A stretch of DNA of 7,409 nt from Clostridia bacterium. Its GTDB lineage: Bacteria > Bacillota > Clostridia > Christensenellales > Borkfalkiaceae. A model generated the notes under the pieces. The model did no database searches. It saw only the letters and a list, made by a program, of their open reading frames with translations, and had not been told where the DNA came from. The DNA lies in NCBI GenBank assembly GCA_029052615.1, contig JAIDIR010000331.1, positions 1 to 7,409 of the forward strand, read 5' to 3'. Positions 1-6,023 of this stretch are shown here, one piece after another (position 1 is the stretch's first letter; each line of letters begins with the position of its first letter). The translations under genes and the position numbers were made by a program.

Positions 1-1857
1 GGTACCGACGAGCACGGTCAGAAGGTGGAATTGAAAGCCGCCGACAAAGGCGTTACGCCCAAACAGTTCGTCGACGACGTTGCGGGCACGATTAAGTCCA
101 TATGGGATTTGATGAACGTTTCCTACGACAAGTTTATCCGCACGACCGATAGCGACCACGAGAGGCAGGTTGCAAAAATTTTCAAGAAGTTTTACGAGCA
201 GGGCGATATCTATAAGTCGTCTTACGAGGGGCTTTACTGCACCCCGTGCGAGAGCTTCTGGACGGAGAGCCAGCTCGTGGACGGCAAGTGCCCCGACTGC
301 GGCAGAGAGGTCAAGCCCGCCAAGGAGGAGGCGTACTTCTTTAAGATGGGCAAGTATGCCGACAGGCTTATTAAGCACATTGTGACCCACCCCGAATTTA
401 TTCAGCCCGTTGCAAGAAAGAACGAGATGATGAACAATTTCCTGCTTGCCGACGAGTTTGCGGGCAGGAGCGACGAGGAGCTTTTAAAGGCGGTTGAAAG
501 CGGCACGTTAAAGACCAAATTGCAGGACCTGTGCGTTTCGCGCACTTCGTTCAAGTGGGGCATACCAGTCGACTTTGACAGCCGCCACGTCGTGTACGTG
601 TGGCTGGACGCGCTGACCAACTATATCACGGGGCTGGGCTACGACGTTGAAAGCCCCTCGCAAAAGTACAAGGATTTCTGGCGCGAGCCGGTTCATATCG
701 TCGGCAAGGATATAGTAAGATTTCACACCATATACTGGCCAATCTTTTTGATGGCGCTGGGCGAACCGCTGCCCAAGACGGTATTCGGGCACACCTGGCT
801 GTTGCAGGGCGGCGACAAGATGTCCAAGTCCAAGGGCAACGTTATGTATGCCGACGACCTCGTTTCGGTGTTCGGCGTGGACGCGGTGCGCTACTTCGTG
901 ATTCACGAAATGCCCTATAATTCGGACGGCATTATCACCTGGGAGCTTATGTGCGAGAGGATAAATTCCGACCTTGCAAACGTTCTTGGCAACCTCGTCA
1001 AGCGCACGGTTGCAATGACCAACAAGTATTTCGGCGGCAAGGTTGCGCCCACGGGCGTAAGCGAGAGCGTGGACGTGGAGCTTGCGCAGACAGTATGTGC
1101 GGTCAGGGATAAGATGCAGGCAAAGATGGACGAATACAAGATTGCCGACGCGCTTGACGAAATCTGGGCGCTGTTCAGAAGGGCAAACAAGTATATCGAC
1201 GAAACCGCGCCCTGGGTGCTTGCTAAGGACGAGGCGAACGCGCCCCGTTTGCAGCAGATTATGTACAACCTCTGCGAGGCGATTGCGATAGGCGCGAACC
1301 TTATAAAGCCCTTTATGCCCGAAACGTGCGCAAGCATTTTGAAGGAGCTGGGCACGGGCGAAAGGGAGTACGAAAAGCTGGATAAATTCGCATTGACCCC
1401 CGCATATTGCGTGACTAACGAGCCCAAAACGCTTTTTGAGCGCGTGAATTTCGAGGATATCAAGGAAAAGATAGAAAAAATTTCCGCCGCGCAGATGGCG
1501 GAGGTTGCGCCCGTCGAGGAAGCGGAAGAGGTGCCGCAAATCACCATAGACGACTTCTTTAAGGTGCACATGCAGGTTGGCTTGGTCACCACGTGCGAGG
1601 CGGTTAAAAAGAGTAAGCTTCTGCACGAAACCATTAAGGTCGGCAACAAAACGCTGTCCGTTTTAAGCGGCATTGCAAAGTACTACACGCCCGAGGAGAT
1701 GGTCGGCAAAAAGGTCATCGTCGTCACCAACCTGCCGCCCAGAGAGATGAAGGGGCTTACGTCCGAAGGTATGATTATCTGTGCGGAGGGACCCGACGGC
1801 ACGCTGTCGGTCGTTTCGCCCGAAAAGGATTTGCCCGACGGCAGCTTGTTATCGTAA
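1..1857 (+). CDS. metG: Methionyl-tRNA synthetase, 5' end cut by window start
   Basis: This cytoplasmic enzyme charges tRNA-Met with methionine using ATP. The frame is open from base 1, and the first residues, GTDEHGQKV, are the conserved class I MetRS segment that follows the HIGH region. The GTG at 25 is therefore an internal Val, and roughly 50 N-terminal residues including HIGH lie outside the window. Two CxxC pairs (238-249 and 289-300) form the zinc knuckle. KMSKS is at 817-831. The helical anticodon-binding domain follows, then an acidic Ala/Glu-rich linker, and from about base 1546 an OB-fold tRNA-binding domain (VGLVTTCEAV...KSKLL, then NLPPREMKG) that promotes dimerisation in related enzymes. 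The 618 visible codons fit the roughly 640-670 residue form with the C-terminal extension. The stop overlaps the tatD start (TAATG), so the two are probably co-transcribed and translationally coupled. Confidence 0.97.
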   Translation, partial: GTDEHGQKVELKAADKGVTPKQFVDDVAGTIKSIWDLMNVSYDKFIRTTDSDHERQVAKIFKKFYEQGDIYKSSYEGLYCTPCESFWTESQLVDGKCPDCGREVKPAKEEAYFFKMGKYADRLIKHIVTHPEFIQPVARKNEMMNNFLLADEFAGRSDEELLKAVESGTLKTKLQDLCVSRTSFKWGIPVDFDSRHVVYVWLDALTNYITGLGYDVESPSQKYKDFWREPVHIVGKDIVRFHTIYWPIFLMALGEPLPKTVFGHTWLLQGGDKMSKSKGNVMYADDLVSVFGVDAVRYFVIHEMPYNSDGIITWELMCERINSDLANVLGNLVKRTVAMTNKYFGGKVAPTGVSESVDVELAQTVCAVRDKMQAKMDEYKIADALDEIWALFRRANKYIDETAPWVLAKDEANAPRLQQIMYNLCEAIAIGANLIKPFMPETCASILKELGTGEREYEKLDKFALTPAYCVTNEPKTLFERVNFEDIKEKIEKISAAQMAEVAPVEEAEEVPQITIDDFFKVHMQVGLVTTCEAVKKSKLLHETIKVGNKTLSVLSGIAKYYTPEEMVGKKVIVVTNLPPREMKGLTSEGMIICAEGPDGTLSVVSPEKDLPDGSLLS

Positions 1858-2630
1858 TGTTTATTGACGTTCACTGTCATCTTGACCACGAAAATTACGG
1901 GGATATTTCCGAGCTTATCAAAAGGTGCGCGGAGAGCGGCGTGGGCAGAATTATAACCGTCGGCTTCGATTTGCCGTCCTCGCGCCTCGCCGCGGAAATT
2001 GCGGAAGGGCATGAAGGCGTTTACTTTACCGCGGGCTTTCACCCCACCGAGCTTTCGAAATATAAGGACGGCGATTTGAAAATTATTGCCGATTTGTGCG
2101 CGCATCAAAAATGCGTTGCGCTCGGTGAAATCGGGCTGGACTATCACTATCCCGACACGCAAAAGGAACTGCAGCGCGACGTTTTTATTGCCCAGCTGGA
2201 GCTTGCGGACAGGCTTAAAATGCCCGTTCAGATTCATTCGCGCGACTGCGCCGAGGATATGCTTTCCCTGCTTACGGAGCATAAGCACCTCTTGAAAAAC
2301 GGCGCGCTTATGCACTGCTATTCCCATTCTACGGAGATGGCGGAGGAGTTTTTAAAGCTTGGCTTAAGCTTTTCGTTCGGCGGCGCAAGCACGTGGAAGA
2401 GCAATAAAAAGGCAAAGCGCACGCTTGCTAATCTGCCGCTTGAAAGTATTCTTACCGAGACGGACAGTCCGTATATGCCGCCTGCAAGCGCGTACGGAAC
2501 TTTTCCCAATACGCCCCTTGCAATACCCGAAATTTGCAATTGCATAGCGGATATTAAGGGGTTAACGCCCGAAACCGTGCAAAAAGCGGTTATGGAAAAC
2601 GCGTGCAGGCTGTTTAAAAAACTCGGCTGA
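1857..2630 (+). CDS. tatD: TatD family metal-dependent deoxyribonuclease
   Basis: The product is 257 residues, the normal TatD length, with a TIM-barrel amidohydrolase fold. Family members are Mg-dependent 3'-5' DNases or phosphoesterases linked to DNA repair and turnover; the substrate here is inferred. Visible metal ligands are HxH at residues 6 and 8 (DVHCHLD), E91 in GEIGLDY, H127 in QIHSRD, H153 in HCYSH and D203 in TETDSPY. TAGFHP at 58-63 is also typical. The usual RG(K/R)RNEP segment after the DSPY motif is replaced by a YGTFPNTPLAIPEI-like stretch, a divergence also found in some clostridial homologues. The ATG overlaps the metG stop by one base and has no clear Shine-Dalgarno sequence, so translation probably depends on coupling to metG. 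An intrinsic terminator follows 7 bases after the stop. The B. subtilis equivalent, yabD, also follows the methionyl-tRNA synthetase gene. Confidence 0.95.
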   Translation: MFIDVHCHLDHENYGDISELIKRCAESGVGRIITVGFDLPSSRLAAEIAEGHEGVYFTAGFHPTELSKYKDGDLKIIADLCAHQKCVALGEIGLDYHYPDTQKELQRDVFIAQLELADRLKMPVQIHSRDCAEDMLSLLTEHKHLLKNGALMHCYSHSTEMAEEFLKLGLSFSFGGASTWKSNKKAKRTLANLPLESILTETDSPYMPPASAYGTFPNTPLAIPEICNCIADIKGLTPETVQKAVMENACRLFKKLG

Positions 2631-2637
2631 AAAACCG

Positions 2638-2669
2638 AAAGCCGCGGCTGCAAACGCCACGGCTTTTTT
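2638..2669 (+). terminator. Rho-independent terminator after tatD
   Basis: A 10-base arm (AAAGCCGCGG, 2638-2647) pairs with CCACGGCTTT (2657-2666) with one C/A mismatch across a 9-base loop. A run of six T ends at 2669. It lies just after the tatD stop and should end the metG-tatD transcript. Confidence 0.85.
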
Positions 2670-2682
2670 AATCTTTTGTCTG

Positions 2683-2711
2683 GTATGCCCGCAGGTTAAA
2701 CGCGGGGGTAC
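2683..2711. repeat. Imperfect inverted repeat upstream of rsmA
   Basis: GTAT-g-CCCGC (2683-2692) faces GCGGG-g-GTAC (2702-2711) across a 9-base AT-rich loop. This gives 5 plus 4 pairs (one G-U) with a G/G mismatch between them. No T-run follows, so it is not a normal terminator. It could be a leader hairpin or an operator. The surrounding 2670-2766 stretch otherwise holds only a weak TATATT at 2725-2730, with no good -35 partner, and the rsmA ribosome binding site. Confidence 0.35.
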
Positions 2712-2755
2712 GCTACTTAGTATCTATATTTGCGCCGCGGTTATGCGCCGCGCGC

Positions 2756-2760
2756 GGAGG
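2756..2760 (+). promoter_or_regulatory. Ribosome binding site that sets the rsmA start
   Basis: GGAGG lies 6 bases upstream of the ATG at 2767. An in-frame ATG at 2743 would place this site inside the coding region and add only a basic leader (MRRARRKF). The downstream ATG is therefore preferred. Confidence 0.8.
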
Positions 2761-2766
2761 AAGTTT

Positions 2767-3606
2767 ATGGAAAAGGACGGACTTAAATCAACACTTGCCG
2801 GCAGCGGCTTTTCGTTCAAGAAAAAGTTCGGGCAGAACTTTATTTCGGATACCGCTTTGCTTGAACGCATCGTGCGCGGCGCGGGCGTGGATAGCGATAC
2901 GACCGTAATAGAAATAGGTTGCGGCGCGGGCACGCTCACGCGCGCGCTTGCAAACTCCGCAAAAAAGGTCTACGGTTACGAGATTGACAATACGCTCCGC
3001 CCCGTGCTTTCCAAAACGCTTGCGGGGCTTGACAACGTTGAAATTATCTTCAAGGATTTCATGCGCGTGCGCATTGACGAGCTTGAAAAAACTTTGCCGG
3101 CCTATAAGGTGGTGGCAAACTTACCTTATTATATTACGACGCCGCTCATTATGGCGCTTGTCGAAAACTCGCGCAAGTGCTTGTCGCTCACGGTTATGGT
3201 GCAGGAGGAAGTGGCAATGCGGCTGTGCGCGCAGCCCGACACGCCCGACTACGGCGCGATAACGGCAAACGTCGCTTTGCGCGGAACGTGCTCTGTGCTC
3301 GAAAAGGTGGGCAGGGAGCGCTTCACGCCCAGCCCCAACGTGGACAGCGCGGTAGTGCGCATTGACCTGTGCGACAGCCGTCTGGACGTAGATGATACCG
3401 ACCTCTATAAAAAGACCGTGCGCGCCGCGTTTTCTTCGCGCCGCAAGACCTTGGAAAACAATCTGGTAAACGCCTTTTCGCTGACGCGCGAACAGGCTAA
3501 AAGCGCGATAGCCGCGTGCAACCTTGCCGAGGGAATAAGGGGCGAGGCGCTTTCTCCCGAACAGTTTGCCGCCCTTTCCAAGCAGCTTAAAGTAACGCTT
3601 TCGTAA
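2767..3606 (+). CDS. rsmA: 16S rRNA dimethyladenosine transferase RsmA/KsgA
   Basis: This cytoplasmic SAM-dependent enzyme dimethylates the two adjacent adenines in the 3'-terminal helix of 16S rRNA (A1518 and A1519 in E. coli numbering) late in 30S assembly. Its loss gives kasugamycin resistance. The 279 residues match the family. Visible motifs are KKKFGQNF (18-25) at the N-terminus, the SAM-binding EIGCGAGTLT (49-58), the catalytic NLPYYIT (118-124), VQEEVAMRL (145-153), FTPSPNVDSAVV (186-197), and FSSRRKTLENNL (222-233) in the C-terminal helical domain. The start at 2767 is chosen for its GGAGG at 6-base spacing; a longer form from 2743 is possible but less likely. It is flanked by terminators on both sides, so it is probably its own transcription unit. 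In Bacillus rnmV precedes it, but no such gene is present here. Confidence 0.96.
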   Translation: MEKDGLKSTLAGSGFSFKKKFGQNFISDTALLERIVRGAGVDSDTTVIEIGCGAGTLTRALANSAKKVYGYEIDNTLRPVLSKTLAGLDNVEIIFKDFMRVRIDELEKTLPAYKVVANLPYYITTPLIMALVENSRKCLSLTVMVQEEVAMRLCAQPDTPDYGAITANVALRGTCSVLEKVGRERFTPSPNVDSAVVRIDLCDSRLDVDDTDLYKKTVRAAFSSRRKTLENNLVNAFSLTREQAKSAIAACNLAEGIRGEALSPEQFAALSKQLKVTLS

Positions 3607-3632
3607 TCCAAATCATATACTGTAAAAAAATT

Positions 3633-3666
3633 GCGACCGAAAAATTTTAATCGGTCGTCTTTTTTT
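3633..3666 (+). terminator. Rho-independent terminator after rsmA
   Basis: A perfect 7-bp stem (CGACCGA at 3634-3640 with TCGGTCG at 3651-3657, extended by a G-U pair) has a 10-base AT-only loop and is followed by TCTTTTTTT. An A-run at 3624-3630 before the stem could give weak activity for transcripts coming the other way. Confidence 0.93.
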
Positions 3667-3667
3667 G

Positions 3668-3696
3668 TTCTTAAATGCTTGTCCGTAGCGTATATT
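3668..3696 (+). promoter_or_regulatory. Possible vegetative-type promoter for the spoIVFA-like gene
   Basis: TTCTTA (3668-3673) and TATATT (3691-3696) are separated by 17 bases. The -10 matches the sigma-A consensus in 5 of 6 positions but the -35 in only 3 of 6. It lies in the right place, just after the rsmA terminator. GTATATT at 3690-3696 also resembles a sigma-E -35, but no CATACANT-like -10 follows at the proper distance. Sporulation-type control is therefore not shown by the sequence. Confidence 0.25.
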
Positions 3697-3718
3697 TAGG
3701 ATAGGGTAGGCAAGGGGC

Positions 3719-3737
3719 TTAACCCGAAAACGGTTAA
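3719..3737. repeat. Inverted repeat in the spoIVFA-like leader
   Basis: TTAACCCG (3719-3726) and CGGTTAA (3731-3737) are complementary except for one bulged C, around an AAAA loop. The repeat ends 4 bases before the ribosome binding site AAAGGAG (3742-3748), which is 8 bases from the ATG. It could be an operator or an RNA hairpin next to the ribosome binding site. It has no T-run. Confidence 0.4.
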
Positions 3738-3756
3738 ATGTAAAGGAGTACGAACT

Positions 3757-4503
3757 ATGAATGAAGGCTTGGAATACGCACAAATGTTGGAAATACCCGT
3801 CAGCACCGTCAACGTCGTTAAAAAGAAGAGCTTGTTTGCGCGCAAGGCGAAGCCCGCGGACGATTTGAAGGATATGGTTGTAGACAGCGTGAACGAGCGC
3901 GTCGGCGACGCGTCCGCACTCTATCCGCAGGATAATATAGGCTACGTGCAGACCGAGGATCTGACCGCGCCCGTCAAGGAAAAGAAAAAGATGGGTACCG
4001 CCGGCAAGATTATTATGGCTGAAGCGGCTGCGGCGTGCCTTATTGCGGCGGGCATATTTTTGACCAACGTATTCGTGCCCAACACGGCAATTAACACCTT
4101 TATGGGCAGCCTTACCGCGGTAAAGCAGAAGGAAGCGGACTATAAGGACTTCACGCTTACCTCGGTTATAAGCGACCTTTCCGAAGCGGAAATAGCAGTC
4201 ACCGACGACGGCGTTATCCACTTCACCCAGCAGGCTACGGTCTATCCCGTATGCGACGGCGAAATTTCGTCGGTTACCGAGCAGGACGGTCTTTACACGG
4301 TTAAAATCGCGCACACCTCTCAGTTCTGCAGCGTAATCACGGGGCTTGATACCGTATACGCATCGGTCGGCGAAAACGTTAAAGCCAACCTGCCTTTCGC
4401 CTACTCCAAGGGCGAGAACGAGGTCCGCGTAAGTATGTACGACGGCGAGACTTTATTAAACTGCTACACGCTGTCCGGCGCGGTGCCCGTCTGGAATTCG
4501 TGA
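3757..4503 (+). CDS. SpoIVFA-like membrane protein with degenerate M23 domain
   Basis: The protein has 248 residues. About 80 charged N-terminal residues precede one membrane segment (roughly 83-106, Ala/Ile-rich after a Lys-rich KEKKKMGTAGK), followed by an outside domain. Residues about 160-236 follow the LytM/M23 peptidase layout: VYPVCDGEISSV, then a G-x-Y-x-V-x-I-x-H strand, then SVGENVKANLPFAYS. The HxH metal-binding motif is replaced by ITGLD, so peptidase activity is unlikely. In B. subtilis SpoIVFA (264 residues) has the same plan and anchors and inhibits the protease SpoIVFB in the outer forespore membrane together with BofA. The stop overlaps the start of the M50 protease gene by four bases, which strongly supports this role. 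A SpoIIQ-like partner is an alternative on domain grounds alone. The SpoIVFA assignment is inferred from domain and context; sequence identity is probably low. Confidence 0.75.
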   Translation: MNEGLEYAQMLEIPVSTVNVVKKKSLFARKAKPADDLKDMVVDSVNERVGDASALYPQDNIGYVQTEDLTAPVKEKKKMGTAGKIIMAEAAAACLIAAGIFLTNVFVPNTAINTFMGSLTAVKQKEADYKDFTLTSVISDLSEAEIAVTDDGVIHFTQQATVYPVCDGEISSVTEQDGLYTVKIAHTSQFCSVITGLDTVYASVGENVKANLPFAYSKGENEVRVSMYDGETLLNCYTLSGAVPVWNS

Positions 4504-5468
4504 AGGTAAAAATACATCCGCTGTTCTTTGCGACCATGTTGTTTTGTGCGCTGTTCGGCGGTCTGCCGTCGGCGCTCATTTGCCTTGTGACCGCACTCAT
4601 GCACGAGAGCGGTCATATTTTTTGCGCCGCAAGAATGGGCTTTAAGTGCGAAACGGTCAAGATTATGCCATACGGAGCCGCGGCTATGTGCGACGTGGAG
4701 GGCATACGCGCGGGGGACGAAATACGCCTTGCGCTGGCGGGGCCCTTGGTCAACGCGGCGGTATGCGTTGCGCTGGCGGGGCTGTGGTGGTTTTTTCCCG
4801 AAAGCTACGCTTACACCGATACTATTATGCGGGCAAACGTCGCAATGCTTGCAGTAAACCTGTTGCCGGCGTACCCTCTGGACGGCGGCAGAGTGGCGGG
4901 GTGCGTGCTTGCAAAGCTGTTCAAAAAGCGCACGGCTTTAATAATTTTAAAGGTCGTAGCCTCGCTGTGCGCGGCGGCTTTATTCGTCGCGTTCTTCTTT
5001 TCTGGGTACAATCCAACGCTTATAATGTTCGCGCTATTCCTCGTCTGTTCGGCAATAGAAAAAGCCCCCTCGGCGGAGCTTATCAACTTCTCGTCGGAAG
5101 GCAAGCTTAAAAGGGGGATTGAGGTCAAATACGTTTTGTGCGATAAGGACCTGACGTACAAGGACGCGTTCAAGCGGCTGGACGACAAGCGCTATCTGGT
5201 GTTGCAATTGTACGATAACGGCGTAGCCGACGAAATCACGCAGGACGAACTTTACGCGCAGGCGGGTGAACATTCCTTTTACGATAAGGTGTTCGATTCC
5301 GAGCCGTCTGGCGGCTCGGACGAGGAGTGGCTTATGGGTGGGGAGAACTATTTTTCAAGGAAAGATTTGGAAAACAGTTCCACGGGCACTTTGCCTTCAA
5401 CCACCGCTTTAACGCACTCCGCGCCCAGCGAAACGGCGTCGTCCACCGAGCCCGAAAGCGAGCGGTAA
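4500..5468 (+). CDS. spoIVFB: SpoIVFB-like M50 (site-2 protease) membrane metalloprotease
   Basis: This 322-residue polytopic membrane protease should cleave a substrate within the membrane; in Bacillus SpoIVFB processes pro-sigma-K in the mother cell. The zinc motif HESGH is at 35-39 (catalytic E36), inside a hydrophobic segment. The third ligand motif NLLPAYPLDGG is at 120-130 (D128). The E36-D128 spacing is close to that in B. subtilis SpoIVFB. Hydrophobic segments fall around 8-42, 76-98, 108-124, 146-168 and 170-187. Residues about 207-265 look like a single degenerate CBS domain, as in SpoIVFB. A Ser/Thr/Glu-rich tail (about 268-322) is unusual and, from residue 283, is encoded opposite the 3' end of the phospholipase-like gene. 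The GTG start overlaps the upstream TGA (GTGA) and has no clear ribosome binding site, suggesting translational coupling and matched levels of protease and regulator. Confidence 0.88.
   Translation: MKVKIHPLFFATMLFCALFGGLPSALICLVTALMHESGHIFCAARMGFKCETVKIMPYGAAAMCDVEGIRAGDEIRLALAGPLVNAAVCVALAGLWWFFPESYAYTDTIMRANVAMLAVNLLPAYPLDGGRVAGCVLAKLFKKRTALIILKVVASLCAAALFVAFFFSGYNPTLIMFALFLVCSAIEKAPSAELINFSSEGKLKRGIEVKYVLCDKDLTYKDAFKRLDDKRYLVLQLYDNGVADEITQDELYAQAGEHSFYDKVFDSEPSGGSDEEWLMGGENYFSRKDLENSSTGTLPSTTALTHSAPSETASSTEPESER
5299..5319. repeat. Perfect GC-rich hairpin near the convergent gene ends
   Basis: CCGAGCCG (5299-5306) and CGGCTCGG (5312-5319) form a perfect 8-bp stem with a 5-base loop. It lies inside the M50 protease gene, between the CBS-like region and the tail, and 28 bases beyond the stop of the minus-strand gene. 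No T-run follows on either strand. It may shape the 3' end of the minus-strand mRNA but is not a normal intrinsic terminator. Confidence 0.5.
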
Positions 5469-6022
5469 TCGTAGTTGATGGAAAACTCCTGCTTCTTGCT
5501 TTTAAGCAGTGCGCGCGTGTACGAAAAGTGGCGCTTCAAGCAGCGTTCCACGCCCGTCACGGTGACTTCAGGCTCGACCTTGACTATGCAGTCGTACAGG
5601 GCGAAAGTCGCGCCCGTAACTCTTTCGCGCGGCAATATGTTGCGCGGTTGCGCGAACTTGCGGCTTATATAAAGCCCCAAATCGTTTTCGAACTTCATAT
5701 GGGCAAGGGGCGACTTGGTGCCGTTTTCAAAGGCGTATATGGCGGGGTGAAGGGTGCAGTCCAGCGCGTAATGCGTGGCAAAACCCGCGGCGTAGCTTGC
5801 GTTTGTGTCCTTTAAAATTTCAAACAGCTCAACGGCGTTTACGCGGTGCAGTTTGCGCCCCAAGTTGGTCTGTTTAAAGTTCAGCTTATAGGCAAAAAAC
5901 ACGTCGCCGCCCTGCGCGCCTAGCATATACAGGGTGTGGTCGCTAATCTTGCTCTTTATATCTTTGGTGCAATTTTCAAGAATTTTCTGTGCGCATATCG
6001 CGTGGGAAAAATAATCGGGCAT
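5348..6022 (-). CDS. Zinc-dependent phospholipase C family protein
   Basis: This 224-residue protein carries the metal ligands of the bacterial zinc phospholipase C fold in order: H7 (DYFSHAI), D40 (AQGGDVFF), H59 (LGRKLH), H84 and D88 (THYALD), H92 (LHP), and H108 with E112 (HMKFE). These match the ligand series of B. cereus phosphatidylcholine phospholipase C. There is no signal peptide, and the first ligand lies at residue 7 of a protein starting MPDYFSH. It is thus probably cytoplasmic, unlike the secreted toxins, and its substrate is unknown. Similar short proteins are common in Clostridia. The ATG is one base after the stop of the glycosylase gene, with only a weak upstream GGGA, so expression is probably coupled. 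Its last 121 bases overlap the convergent M50 protease gene. Confidence 0.85.
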   Translation of the reverse strand: MPDYFSHAICAQKILENCTKDIKSKISDHTLYMLGAQGGDVFFAYKLNFKQTNLGRKLHRVNAVELFEILKDTNASYAAGFATHYALDCTLHPAIYAFENGTKSPLAHMKFENDLGLYISRKFAQPRNILPRERVTGATFALYDCIVKVEPEVTVTGVERCLKRHFSYTRALLKSKKQEFSINYDYRSLSGSVDDAVSLGAECVKAVVEGKVPVELFSKSFLEK

Positions 6023-6023
6023 A

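Noticed and set aside
508..1626. Long minus-strand open frame (372 codons) opposite metG
   Set aside because: It lies wholly inside the well-supported metG gene, has no recognisable domain, and is explained by GC-biased codons that rarely give stops on the opposite strand.
1683..2327. Minus-strand open frame of 214 codons opposite metG and tatD
   Set aside because: It spans two genuine coding genes and shows no motif of its own.
2743..2745. ATG at 2743 as the rsmA start
   Set aside because: It has no ribosome binding site and would put the strong GGAGG at 2756 inside the gene; the ATG at 2767 fits the family's N-terminus better.
3612..3696. Possible sigma-E promoter elements (CATATACT at 3614, GTATATT at 3690)
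   Set aside because: Neither has a matching partner element at the required spacing, and the first lies before the rsmA terminator.
3613..4314. Minus-strand open frame of 233 codons opposite the spoIVFA-like gene and rsmA terminator
   Set aside because: It reads through the rsmA terminator and opposite a gene with a clear ribosome binding site and domain plan. The encoded protein is not family-like.
5327..5815. Plus-strand open frame of 162 codons opposite the phospholipase C-like gene
   Set aside because: The minus-strand gene carries a full, ordered set of zinc ligands, while this frame gives a basic, featureless protein.
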